Shown here in pieces: positions 25,990-33,004 of a stretch of 64,000 bases of DNA. Origin of the DNA: Bosea sp. PAMC 26642 (GTDB taxonomy: Bacteria > Pseudomonadota > Alphaproteobacteria > Rhizobiales > Beijerinckiaceae). The notes beneath the pieces were generated by a model that was given only the letters and a program-made list of their open reading frames with translations, had not been told where the DNA came from and did no database searches. The stretch lies in contig NZ_CP014301.1 of assembly GCF_001562255.1 (NCBI RefSeq), positions 1,984,001 to 2,048,000 of the forward strand, read 5' to 3'. Each line of letters opens with the position of its first letter. Position 1 is the stretch's first letter. The translations under genes and the position numbers were made by a program.

Positions 25990-26142
25990 ATCTGTGTCAT
26001 GATTTGTGCGGGCGGGAAGCCGTTGGATTCCTGGTGGCAAACACCGTGACCCGGCCAGGCTCCCGCCCGCGTTCCAAGACCCCATCCTGAACAGTTGACC
26101 GAGGCCGCTTGCACCGGACCTCGCAGCACAGCGACAGGCCCC
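25990..26142 (+). ncRNA. Candidate IS110 bridge RNA with target- and donor-binding loops
   Basis: Target loop: stem GCGGGCGGGAAGCC (26008-26021) with GGCTCCCGCCCGC (26058-26070), 13 pairs and one bulged A. Inside it, TGGATTCC (26024-26031) is identical to the left target at 25972-25979, and GACCCGG (26048-26054) is the reverse complement of the right target CCGGGTC at 27096-27102; a small GGTG/CACC hairpin separates them. Donor part: ACAGTTG (26091-26097) is identical to the right element end 27089-27095, and ACAGG (26134-26138) is the reverse complement of CCTGT at 25978-25982; a GAGGCC/GGACCTC hairpin lies between. Both antisense guides end in GG opposite the core CC. RNA ends are estimates; structure and expression are untested. 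Confidence 0.65.
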
Positions 26143-27071
26143 ATGATCATACACCCCTGCTTCATCGGATGCGATATCGCAAACACCATCTCGACCTGTT
26201 CGATGAGGCGAGTGGCACAAGTCTTCGTATCGCCAATACGAGCCCGGCCATCGCGGCCTGGCTGTCGGGGCTGGCCGATCCGGCCGGTAGCCTCATCGCC
26301 TTCGAGGCCACCGGCCCCTACGATGCAACCCTGCGCCGTGCGCTGGAACAGGCCGGCTTGCGTTTCGTGCGCCTCAATCCGGCGCGCGCGCGTGACTTCG
26401 CCCGCGCCACGGGGCGCCTGGCCAAGACCGATGCGATCGACGCCCGCATGCTCGCCGCCATGGCCCGCAGCCTCGCGCTGGAACCCGACGCACCTGTCGA
26501 GCCCGCTCGCAACGCTTTGGCCCAACTGCACAAACGCCGCGACCAGCTCGTCGCGATCCGTGCCGCCGAGCGCGTCCGTCTCAGCGAGGGACAGGACCAA
26601 GGCGGCAGCCTGGCGCGCCATCTCGCCTGGCTCGACGACGAGATCGACACGCTCGAGCGCCTCATCAGCGATGCCTTGTGCGCAAACGAGGCCCTGGCCC
26701 GTACGCAGGCTCTGTTGCGCTCGGCGCCGGGCGTCGGACACGTCACCGCAACCACCCTGATCGCGCTGATGCCAGAACTCGGACATGTCTCGCCAAAGGC
26801 GATAGCAGCCTTGGCGGGGCTGGCCCCCTTCAACAACGACAGCGGCCGCCACCGCGGCAAGCGCAGCATCAGGGGCGGGCGCAGCCGCGTCCGGAGCGCC
26901 CTCTACATGGCGGCACTGGCAGCCAAGCGAACCTGCCAGCGCTTCAAGGCCTTCTACGACGCCATCCTCGAACGAAGTGCCGCAGCAAAAGTCGCCCTGA
27001 TCGCCGTCGCCAGAAAACTCCTCACAATCCTCAACGCCATGATCAAGACAAACACAGCCTTCCAGCCATGA
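26143..27071 (+). pseudogene. IS110-family transposase (DEDD recombinase), frameshifted near the start
   Basis: The native start is taken as the ATG at 26143, reading MIIHPCFIGCDIA, with the first catalytic Asp. At about 26180-26184 (GCAAACACC) the frame is lost; the rest, HHLDLFDEASG onward, is one base out of register and open to the stop at 27069-27071. One more A would give DIAKHHLDLFD, the family consensus, so a deletion in an A-run is the simplest reading. The downstream frame has the DEDD-type RuvC-like domain (ARDFARATGRLAKTDAIDA) and the Tnp_20 domain with catalytic-Ser-region features (SAPGVGHVTATTLIALMP, then LAGLAPFNNDSGRHRGKR). It is about 309 residues when repaired, a normal length. 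Confidence 0.85.
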
Positions 27072-27095
27072 TCAGGATGCGCAACGACACAGTTG

Positions 27096-27128
27096 CCGGG
27101 TCTCCGCTTCGCTCCGCCCGGAATGACG
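27096..27128. repeat. Dispersed palindromic repeat copy C, right half
   Basis: CCGGGTCTCCGCTTCGCTCC followed by GCCCGGAATGACG, matching the right arm of copy B at 12367-12399. The first two bases are the core CC shared with the left half at 25978-25979. Confidence 0.88.
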
Positions 27129-27151
27129 AGCTTGCCGGACGGCAGGCCGCG

Positions 27152-28078
27152 TCACAATGCCAGCTCCCAGTTCTGCCCCACGAGTTCCTTCCCGAAGGAA
27201 TGGTGCGTCTCCTCCGCCACCAGCCGGAATCCTTCCGCCACATAGATCGCCCGCGCCGCGTGAAGGATGTCGTTGGTCCAGAGCACCATGCGGGCATAGC
27301 CGGCACTGCGCGCAAACCCGATCGCCTCGCGCACCAGCGTCTTGCCGAGCCCCAGCCCCTGCGCCCGCTTTTCGACCAGGACCAGCCTGAGCTTGGCCAC
27401 CTCCTTGCTCTCGTGAACCACGAAGGCCGAGCCGACGGGCGAACCGTCCAGCTCCGCGATCAAGCAGCGCTCCCGCTCGGGCCGGAACTCGCGCAGGAAC
27501 TTCGCCGCGATCTCGGCGACCAGCGCCTCGAACGAGATATCCCAGCCGTAATCCTGCGCGTAGAGCCGGCCATGCGCCGAAATCACCCAGCCGATGTCGC
27601 CGGGTTCGGGCGGGCGGATCAGCGGCACTGCCCTGTTCATCGCCTCCCCGGAAAGCAGGGCCTGAGCCGCGTCCAGTGCAGCCACCAGCCGGTCCTGCTC
27701 GCCCGGGCGCAGCCGCTGCAGGATACCGGCGGCCTGTATCCGCGACGCCTCGTCCAGCGGCGCGAAGGCCGCCATGCCCGAAGGCGTCAGCCGCAGCCGC
27801 GACGCCCGGCCATCCTCGCGCGAGCGCTCGCGCGCGAGCCAGCCTGCTGTCGCGAAGCGCTTCAGGATGCGCGAGAGATAGGCCGGATCGAGCCCCAGAT
27901 CGCGCGCCAGCTCGCTGGCAAGCCAGCCGTCGCGCTGCGCCAGCTCATAGAGAACCCGCGCCTCCGTCAGCGCAAAGCCGGAGCCGTGCAGACTGCCGCC
28001 GAGCGCACCGACCCAGCGCGTGTGGAAGCGGTTGAAGCGGCGGATCGCAGCAACGGCCTGAGTGTTATATTCCCGCAT
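27152..28078 (-). CDS. MarR-type regulator fused to a GNAT acetyltransferase
   Basis: A 308-residue two-domain protein. Residues about 5-140 are a MarR winged helix (TEARVLYELAQ, then LGLDPAYLSRILKRFATAGW as recognition helix, and the wing REDGRASRLRLTPSG). Residues about 150-305 are a GNAT domain with the acetyl-CoA loop in VEKRAQGLGLGKTLVREAI (Q/RxxGxG/A pattern) and a WTNDILHAARAIYVAEGF tail. Such fusions are common in Hyphomicrobiales; whether the acetylation target is a small molecule or protein is unknown. The ATG at 28078 is clear. It is divergent from murI with about 140 bases between. Confidence 0.9.
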   Translation of the reverse strand: MREYNTQAVAAIRRFNRFHTRWVGALGGSLHGSGFALTEARVLYELAQRDGWLASELARDLGLDPAYLSRILKRFATAGWLARERSREDGRASRLRLTPSGMAAFAPLDEASRIQAAGILQRLRPGEQDRLVAALDAAQALLSGEAMNRAVPLIRPPEPGDIGWVISAHGRLYAQDYGWDISFEALVAEIAAKFLREFRPERERCLIAELDGSPVGSAFVVHESKEVAKLRLVLVEKRAQGLGLGKTLVREAIGFARSAGYARMVLWTNDILHAARAIYVAEGFRLVAEETHHSFGKELVGQNWELAL

Positions 28079-28219
28079 GGCACCTCCAAAGCGGAGGATC
28101 GACCCAGATAATGGACTGAGTCAACTATATTTCGCAGGCCCCAGGCACCATGGTCGGTGACGCTTGCTTAACCCATCCCGGCGCAATCCTGATCGCCATC
28201 TCCCGACGGACTTCGGAAC

Positions 28220-29089
28220 ATGCAGGTCGATCTTCTGGCCGGAACGGCCTGTCGCAGCGCGGCGATACCGCGCCGCCAGCCCACCATCCTTGTCTTCGAT
28301 TCCGGCCTCGGCGGGCTCACCGTGCTGGGCGCGACGATGGCCGCGCACCCCGACGCCCGGATGATCTACGCCGCCGACGATGCCGGCTTCCCCTATGGCC
28401 GCCTCGACGAGCCCCGGCTGATCGACCGCGTCATGGCCGTGATGGAGCGGCTGATCGCGCGCTGCGGCCCCGACCTCGTCGTCATCGCCTGCAACACCGC
28501 CTCGACGCTGGTCCTGCCGGCATTGCGCGCCCGCTTCGCCATTCCCTTCGTCGGCACCGTCCCCGCGATCAAGCCTGCCGCCGCGTTGACTCGTTCGGGC
28601 CTGATCTCGGTGCTGGCGACGCCGGGCACGGTCGCCCGCGACTACACCCGGGGCCTGATCCAGACCTACGCCGCATCCTGCAAGGTGACGCTTGTCGGCT
28701 CGACCGGGCTCGCGGCGCTCGCCGAAGCGGCGCTGAAGGGTGATCCGGTCGACGACGAGGCGATCCTGCGCGAGATCGCGCCCTGCTTCGTCGAGATCGA
28801 CGGCGCCCGCACCGATGTCGTCACCCTCTCCTGCACGCATTATCCCCTGCTGCTGGAGCGGATGAAACGGCTCGCGCCCTGGCCGGTCGCCTGGATCGAC
28901 CCGGCTCCGGCCATCGCACGGCGGGTGACCCAGCTCCTCGGCCCCGCACAGCCCGACATACCCTCGATCCCGACGGAATCCCTGGCGCTGTTCACCAGCG
29001 GCGCCGGCCTCACCGGCCCGCTCCGGATCGCGCTGGCTGGATATGGCCTGGCGGGGGTGGATATCGAAGCAATCCCACTAGCGCATTAA
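28220..29089 (+). CDS. murI: Glutamate racemase
   Basis: A 289-residue cofactor-independent racemase making D-glutamate for peptidoglycan. Both catalytic cysteines are visible, in VIACNTASTLVLPALR and TLSCTHYPLLL. The N-terminal FDSGLGGLTVLGATMAA carries the substrate-binding Asp-Ser, and DAGFPYGRLDE is the conserved loop. About 20 N-terminal residues precede the usual start of the fold (MQVDLLAGTACRSAAIPRRQ); no better internal ATG is present. The protein is slightly longer than typical, with an extended C-terminus. Confidence 0.93.
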   Translation: MQVDLLAGTACRSAAIPRRQPTILVFDSGLGGLTVLGATMAAHPDARMIYAADDAGFPYGRLDEPRLIDRVMAVMERLIARCGPDLVVIACNTASTLVLPALRARFAIPFVGTVPAIKPAAALTRSGLISVLATPGTVARDYTRGLIQTYAASCKVTLVGSTGLAALAEAALKGDPVDDEAILREIAPCFVEIDGARTDVVTLSCTHYPLLLERMKRLAPWPVAWIDPAPAIARRVTQLLGPAQPDIPSIPTESLALFTSGAGLTGPLRIALAGYGLAGVDIEAIPLAH

Positions 29090-29090
29090 G

Positions 29091-29253
29091 CGCGGGGAAC
29101 CCCTCTCCTGTAAGGAGAGGGGTAGGGGGAGAGGTGTCGGCCGCTGGACCAGTGAGGCAGCAACCTGACGGCGGCTGCGCTGAGGTCACCGCCACGGTAT
29201 CCAGCGGCCGACCCCTCACCCTGCCCTCTCCCTACGGGAGAGGGTTCCCCGCG
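29091..29253. repeat. Long inverted repeat downstream of murI
   Basis: Perfect outer arms CGCGGGGAACCC (29091-29102) and GGGTTCCCCGCG (29242-29253). Inside are local hairpins CCCCTCTCC/GGAGAGGGG and CTCTCCC/GGGAGAG and a second inverted pair CGGCCGCTGG/CCAGCGGCCG. It has the look of a dispersed intergenic repeat. It begins two bases after the murI stop and may also shield or end the murI transcript. Confidence 0.7.
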
Positions 29254-29284
29254 CAGGTCAACGACGCGAAGTGCCCTGCCAAGT

Positions 29285-29313
29285 TTGACAAATCTCCCCC
29301 CGCATGGTTCTAA
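29285..29313 (+). promoter_or_regulatory. Candidate promoter upstream of rpsD
   Basis: A consensus -35 TTGACA (29285-29290), a 17-base spacer and TTCTAA (29308-29313) as a -10-like box. It would start transcription just before a terminator-like hairpin in the rpsD leader. Confidence 0.4.
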
Positions 29314-29323
29314 GCCGGCGTCG

Positions 29324-29354
29324 CGCGGGCCCAAAAGGCCCGCGTGGCTTTTTT
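29324..29354 (+). terminator. Intrinsic-terminator-like hairpin in the rpsD leader
   Basis: An 8-base-pair stem, CGCGGGCC (29324-29331) with GGCCCGCG (29337-29344), loop CAAAA, followed by TGGC and TTTTTT (29349-29354). It lies between murI and rpsD, about 110 bases before the rpsD start. It may end the murI transcript, or act as an attenuator for rpsD if the promoter at 29285 is real. Confidence 0.7.
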
Positions 29355-29462
29355 CCGCACCCGTGATCCGCTTTCTTCGGAAGCCGGATCTGTCGCTTCT
29401 GCCCAACGCAGAAGAGCAGGAGGGCGCGGTCCTCAATTCGCGAACTCAAGAGGACACGCGAT

Positions 29463-30080
29463 ATGTCGAAGCGCCATGAGGCGAAGTACAAGATTGACCG
29501 TCGTCTCGGTCAGAACATCTGGGGCCGCCCGAAATCCCCGGTCAACCGTCGTGAATACGGCCCGGGCCAGCACGGCCAGCGCCGCAAGGGCAAGCCGTCC
29601 GACTTCGGCACGCAGCTGCGCGCCAAGCAGAAGCTGAAGGGCTATTACGGCTCGATCTCCGAGAAGCAGTTCCGCCGCTATTACGCTGAGGCGATCCGCC
29701 TCAAGGGAGATTCGGGCGAGAACCTGATCGGCCTGCTCGAGCGCCGCCTGGACGCCGTGATCTACCGCGCCAAGTTCGTGCCGACGGTCTTCGCAGCCCG
29801 TCAGTTCGTCAACCACGGCCATGTCACGGTTAACGGCAAGCGCGTCAACATCGCCTCCTACCAGGTCAAGCCGGGCGACGTGATCGCGGTCAAGGAGAGC
29901 TCGCGCCAGCTCGCTCTCGTGATCGAATCGGCCCAGCTCGCCGAGCGCGACGTGCCCGATTATCTCGACACCGACCACAACAAGTCGACCGCCACCTTCA
30001 CCCGCACGCCGACCCTGACGGACGTGCCCTATGCGGTGCAGATGGAACCCAACCTGGTCATCGAGTTCTACTCGCGCTGA
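29463..30080 (+). CDS. rpsD: 30S ribosomal protein S4
   Basis: A 205-residue primary 16S-rRNA-binding protein that nucleates 30S assembly. The N-terminus [20 protein letters not shown] lacks the zinc-binding cysteines of some S4 proteins, matching the alphaproteobacterial Cys-minus form. The S4 RNA-binding domain is around [20 protein letters not shown] and [20 protein letters not shown]. The C-terminus [10 protein letters not shown] is family-standard. It is a stand-alone gene rather than part of the alpha operon. A leader hairpin lies upstream and a terminator follows. Confidence 0.98.
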   Translation: MSKRHEAKYKIDRRLGQNIWGRPKSPVNRREYGPGQHGQRRKGKPSDFGTQLRAKQKLKGYYGSISEKQFRRYYAEAIRLKGDSGENLIGLLERRLDAVIYRAKFVPTVFAARQFVNHGHVTVNGKRVNIASYQVKPGDVIAVKESSRQLALVIESAQLAERDVPDYLDTDHNKSTATFTRTPTLTDVPYAVQMEPNLVIEFYSR

Positions 30081-30124
30081 TCGGACGAGGCGGGTCGCAA
30101 GACCCGTTTACCGCAGATATTCCG

Positions 30125-30160
30125 GGGGATGGCGAGAGATCGCCGTCCCCTTTTGTTTTT
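30125..30160 (+). terminator. Intrinsic terminator after rpsD
   Basis: Stem GGGGATGGCGA (30125-30135) with TCGCCGTCCCC (30140-30150), 11 pairs with one G-U, GAGA tetraloop, then TTTTGTTTTT. A smaller hairpin CGGGTC-GCAA-GACCCG followed by TTT lies just before it, near 30091-30109. Confidence 0.92.
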
Positions 30161-30351
30161 AGCCGCACGGTTTTGCGGACGCTCTCGATCAAGGCCATCG
30201 CTCCAAAGCTCTCTGGCGTGTCATTGGCGTGCTCAAGCCAAGCCTCGTCCTCGGGCGATGGGGGTGAATTCCCAAGCCCCTGCTGTTGAGCCTTCGCTCC
30301 AGCCCGCCTACGCTCCTCGGCGTGAACTTGATCCCATCCGGATAGGTAAAA

Positions 30352-30912
30352 ATGGCAGGCGAAACGCAAGCAGACCATTTCGAGAAATGGGTTCGATATC
30401 TTCGCGAAACCCGCGCGGCGGCGGAGCCTTGGGAAAAATATGCAATCGAATATCAGAAATTCTCAGTTGAATACTCCAAATTGCTCGTTACCAATCTCTA
30501 CGTTTTGAACGCAGGCGGCCTTATTTCACTACCAGCGCTTTCGTCGTTTCTGGGCGTAAGCACGTTGGCAAAAGATGAGCGGATGCTCATCCTCGGGTTA
30601 ACAGCTACAGGTTTTGCCGTGGGGCTCGTATCCGCTGCGCTATGCTCTCTTTTCGTATATTTTAATTTTCAAAAACATGCGGAACTCGCTCGAATAATGG
30701 CCGAGCGAGATAAGTACAACGTAGGGATAATGCTAGGGATTATCGGGAACGACAAGGACGAACGAGCGAAGGTCGAGGCTGAACTAGCTGATGGGATCAC
30801 TAATCTTGGGCGCCGAGTCAACGGTACGTTTCGAGCTGCCCATGCTAGTGGATGGCTATCACTTGCCACATTCCTAGCGTCCGCTGGATGGCTCGCAACC
30901 AATCTGCGTTAA
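30352..30912 (+). CDS. Unrecognised membrane protein with three hydrophobic segments
   Basis: A 186-residue protein I do not recognise. A charged N-terminal region (HFEKWVRYLRETRAAAEPWE) is followed by hydrophobic stretches near residues 45-67, 78-104 and 166-184, with a charged helical segment between the last two that probably lies in the cytoplasm. Base use is visibly less GC-rich than the neighbours (for example AATAT, TTTTAATTTT), suggesting recent arrival. Only a weak GGATAGG precedes the ATG at 30352. It is a single gene between rpsD and another orphan. The size and helix layout recall small membrane effectors, but no motif supports that. Confidence 0.65.
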   Translation: MAGETQADHFEKWVRYLRETRAAAEPWEKYAIEYQKFSVEYSKLLVTNLYVLNAGGLISLPALSSFLGVSTLAKDERMLILGLTATGFAVGLVSAALCSLFVYFNFQKHAELARIMAERDKYNVGIMLGIIGNDKDERAKVEAELADGITNLGRRVNGTFRAAHASGWLSLATFLASAGWLATNLR

Positions 30913-31032
30913 GCTCTCGTTCCCAGATAGCTTGTACTAAAGAAATCGACTTTAACGCCTGCAAGCATAGGCTTGTACTGTCCTAGCCAAAGCTAGCTTT
31001 GGGCAGTCGTTTCAGGCAAACATGTTGCCGTC

Positions 31033-31428
31033 ATGGCGTATTTTGTACCGACTGAAGAGCAGCGGGCCGATATTCTAGAGAGCCTCGCGCAGGTCGGGCG
31101 CGACAAGGCCATCGGCTATCTGCCCATGCCTACCGTCCTGAAAATCCTCCGACTCACCATTCCCGCTGTCGAGCGTGAGTTCGCAAACAGCGACCGTTCG
31201 GTACTCGCGCTCAGTCCCGACGAATGCTGCATCAATGGCGGCGCTGTGTACGTATTCGATCAACAGGCACTTGCTGCACTGCTGCGTGCCTCCGATGCCC
31301 TGCTGGCCAGCCTGGGGTGGCCCACCGACAATGAGGGGTTCGTCCGCAAGATCGCCGCTGAGTGGCTAACGGCAGATCACCCACTCATTGGGCTCGTGCG
31401 TGAAGCCTTCGGCGATGCGCATCCTTGA
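31033..31428 (+). CDS. Unrecognised 131-residue soluble protein
   Basis: A small protein beginning MAYFVPTEEQRADILESLAQ, without membrane segments or signal peptide. The C-terminal third (LGWPTDNEGFVRKIAAEWLT, then HPLIGLVREAFGD) looks helical and has an Asp/Glu-Trp-rich pattern. I cannot assign a family. Base use is intermediate between the low-GC gene before it and the GC-rich genes after it. The 120 bases before it contain a TAGCTTT/AAAGCTAGCTTT-like stretch but no clear promoter. Its place beside another orphan suggests an acquired patch. Confidence 0.55.
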   Translation: MAYFVPTEEQRADILESLAQVGRDKAIGYLPMPTVLKILRLTIPAVEREFANSDRSVLALSPDECCINGGAVYVFDQQALAALLRASDALLASLGWPTDNEGFVRKIAAEWLTADHPLIGLVREAFGDAHP

Positions 31429-31504
31429 CCTAGGCGCATTGGGGCACATCCCAACACGATGCCGGCAGTCGGCGACCGGCGTTCGATCGGGACACGCCCA
31501 CCCC

Positions 31505-31657
31505 TCACAAATGCGACCCAACCTCATCCCGGAACAAATAGCACCCCAGCCCCAGACACCCGATCAGGATCGACAACCCATAGGGTCCAAACAGGCTCAG
31601 GCAGAAGACGAGGCCGATGAAGCCGCGCATACCCCAGACCAACCATGTCTGCCTCAT
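31505..31657 (-). CDS. Small single-span membrane protein, 50 residues
   Basis: A short gene read as MRQTWLVWGMRGFIGLVFCL and onward to EVGSHL, with an almost continuous hydrophobic core (residues about 12-42). The ATG at 31657 is preceded by AAAGGAT at a spacing of about 6 bases, a good ribosome binding site. It has no close neighbour in the same direction; the gap 31429-31865 otherwise looks empty. The function is unknown. Hydrophobicity plus the binding site supports it, but no homology can be checked here. Confidence 0.5.
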   Translation of the reverse strand: MRQTWLVWGMRGFIGLVFCLSLFGPYGLSILIGCLGLGCYLFRDEVGSHL

Positions 31658-31865
31658 AGCGCATCCTTTCGTTTCCCATTCCCTGCCGAAGCGTAAACGG
31701 AAACAGATGAATCGAACTTAAAGGGTCACGGTAAACGGCCGTTTCTGCTTTGTTTCGCAAGGCTTTAGCACCTGCGGCCAAATCATGGCGGGAGCCTGAG
31801 GAAATCCCGCTTGCTCTTGCGCCGCGCGAGGCTAACCCTTGTCGTCCCACCCACGGGAATCACCG

Positions 31866-32111
31866 ATGATGACGAAGACCCTGATAGCGGCCCTGGCCCT
31901 GACCTGCCTCTCGACCTTCGCCCAGGCCCAGAGCTGCAGCGTGCAGGCGGGCGACAAGAAGCTCGCCGGCGCGGCCAAGACCAGCTTCCTGACCAAGTGC
32001 CAGAAGGACGCTGGCGCAACCTGCGACAAGCAGGCGGCCGAGAAGAAGATCTTTGGCGCCGCCAAGACCAGCTTCACCAAGAAATGCGTCGCCGACGCCG
32101 TCGGCACCTGA
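31866..32111 (+). CDS. PsiF-repeat-like small secreted protein
   Basis: An 81-residue protein with signal peptide MMTKTLIAALALTCLSTFAQ cleaved near AQAQS. The mature part has two copies of a Cys-containing repeat: SCSVQAGDKKLAGAAKTSFL then KC, and TCDKQAAEKKIFGAAKTSFT then KC. This is the pattern of PsiF, a phosphate-starvation-inducible protein of unknown function in enterobacteria. The four cysteines probably form disulfides in the periplasm. ATGs at 31866 and 31869 are adjacent; a longer frame from 31839 has no signal character. It is convergent with the next gene across a shared terminator. Confidence 0.8.
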   Translation: MMTKTLIAALALTCLSTFAQAQSCSVQAGDKKLAGAAKTSFLTKCQKDAGATCDKQAAEKKIFGAAKTSFTKKCVADAVGT

Positions 32112-32134
32112 AAAGCCTGACGCTCCAAACGAAA

Positions 32135-32158
32135 AGGGCGGCTCTGGAGAGCCGCCCT
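32135..32158. terminator. Bidirectional hairpin terminator between psiF-like and Spy-like genes
   Basis: Stem GGGCGGCTC (32136-32144) with GAGCCGCCC (32149-32157), loop TGGA. On the minus strand it is followed by TTTTCGTTT, so it best serves the Spy-like gene; it lies 24 bases after the psiF-like stop on the other side. Confidence 0.8.
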
Positions 32159-32180
32159 CGATCCGTATTCCAGCGCCTGA

Positions 32181-32810
32181 TCAGCCGCGGCGGTCGCGGA
32201 ACTCTTCGCGCCAGCTGCGCGGACCGCGATCGTCGTAGCGGTCGCCTCCGCCCCGCCGCTCGTCCATCCGGTCGCGGTCATGCCCGCGCTCCATGCGGCC
32301 GCGCCCTTCCGACATCGCCTCGCGCACCGCGCGGCGCGCCACCGTCTTCTGCTCGTCGCTGAGCGTGGTCCAGAGCGGACGAACGGCGTCCGCCAGGTCC
32401 TTGCTGCGCGCCGCGCGCTCGGCCAGACGGCCCGACATCATGTCGAGCCGCTCCATGATGTCGGCATGACGGAAGGTCTCGTGCTGCTCGCGCATCGAAG
32501 ACCAGCGCGTGCGCCGATCTTCGGCGTTCTTCCTCACCAGGGCCTCGACCCGCTCGAACAGCGGAATTTGCTCGGGCTTCAGCTTCATGTCGGTGCGTAG
32601 CTTGGCGAGGCGCTCGTTCAACCGCGCTTCCATGCGCTCGGCGCGGCGCTCGCGCCATTCGCTGCCGCGCTGGTCGTGCGTCTCGGAGCGCTCATGGCGT
32701 GGACCGTCGCGGTCCCCCCCTGCAGGCGGAATCGGCTGCGGCTGCGCGACGGCAAAGGTCGCGGCAAGCGCCGCGACCGAGGACATGGCGACGAGTGCGA
32801 AACGTTTCAT
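32181..32810 (-). CDS. Spy/CpxP-like LTXXQ-motif periplasmic protein
   Basis: A 209-residue protein with signal peptide MKRFALVAMSSVAALAATFA cleaved near VAQPQ. The mature chain is very rich in Arg, Glu and Asp and helical, with an LTxxQ-type motif in LWTTLSDEQKTVARRAV, the hallmark of the Spy/CpxP family of periplasmic chaperones and stress sensors. A Gly/Arg/Asp-rich tail (RMDERRGGGDRYDDRGPRSW) ends it. The ATG at 32810 is preceded by GGGAGAA and begins the signal peptide; a longer frame to 32927 has no such features. Candidate role: envelope protein quality control or metal-stress response. Confidence 0.8.
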   Translation of the reverse strand: MKRFALVAMSSVAALAATFAVAQPQPIPPAGGDRDGPRHERSETHDQRGSEWRERRAERMEARLNERLAKLRTDMKLKPEQIPLFERVEALVRKNAEDRRTRWSSMREQHETFRHADIMERLDMMSGRLAERAARSKDLADAVRPLWTTLSDEQKTVARRAVREAMSEGRGRMERGHDRDRMDERRGGGDRYDDRGPRSWREEFRDRRG

Positions 32811-33004
32811 GCGGAATTCTCCCATGGCAACAAGCGAAGGTGTCGGTCGCTGAGCGGGTCTTTGAAAGCCGGTTCGCGATCGGACGACACTGCGGGCGCC
32901 GCCGTGTCCCGGCGATGGCGCGAGCATGAAAAGATCGTAATGTGACGGGAACGCGCCGCGAGAGACGGTGTTCCGATCAGACTGCCCTCCTGTCGAAGAG
33001 CGCC

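Larger units (their letters stand above)
25980..27097 (+). mobile_element. IS110-family insertion sequence inside repeat copy C
   Basis: About 1.12 kb. Its ends are set by comparison with intact repeat copy B: GATGGATTCC precedes the element and CCGGGTCTCCGC follows, so removing it with one copy of the shared core CC rebuilds GATGGATTCCGGGTCTCCGC. There are no long terminal inverted repeats and no target duplication beyond the core, as known for IS110. The left non-coding end is long (163 bases) and the right end short (24 bases), the layout of the IS110 group, in which the bridge RNA lies before the recombinase gene. It contains the candidate bridge RNA and a frameshifted DEDD transposase. 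Confidence 0.9.

Noticed and set aside
26178..26186. Programmed -1 frameshift in the IS110 transposase
   Set aside because: The site GCAAACACC is not a standard slippery heptamer and IS110 transposases are not known to use frameshifting; a lost A in an A-run is simpler.
30058..30378. 106-codon minus-strand frame after rpsD
   Set aside because: Part of the peptide looks protein-like (EDEAWLEHANDTPESFGAM), but the frame crosses the rpsD terminator and stop, and no start signal is seen.
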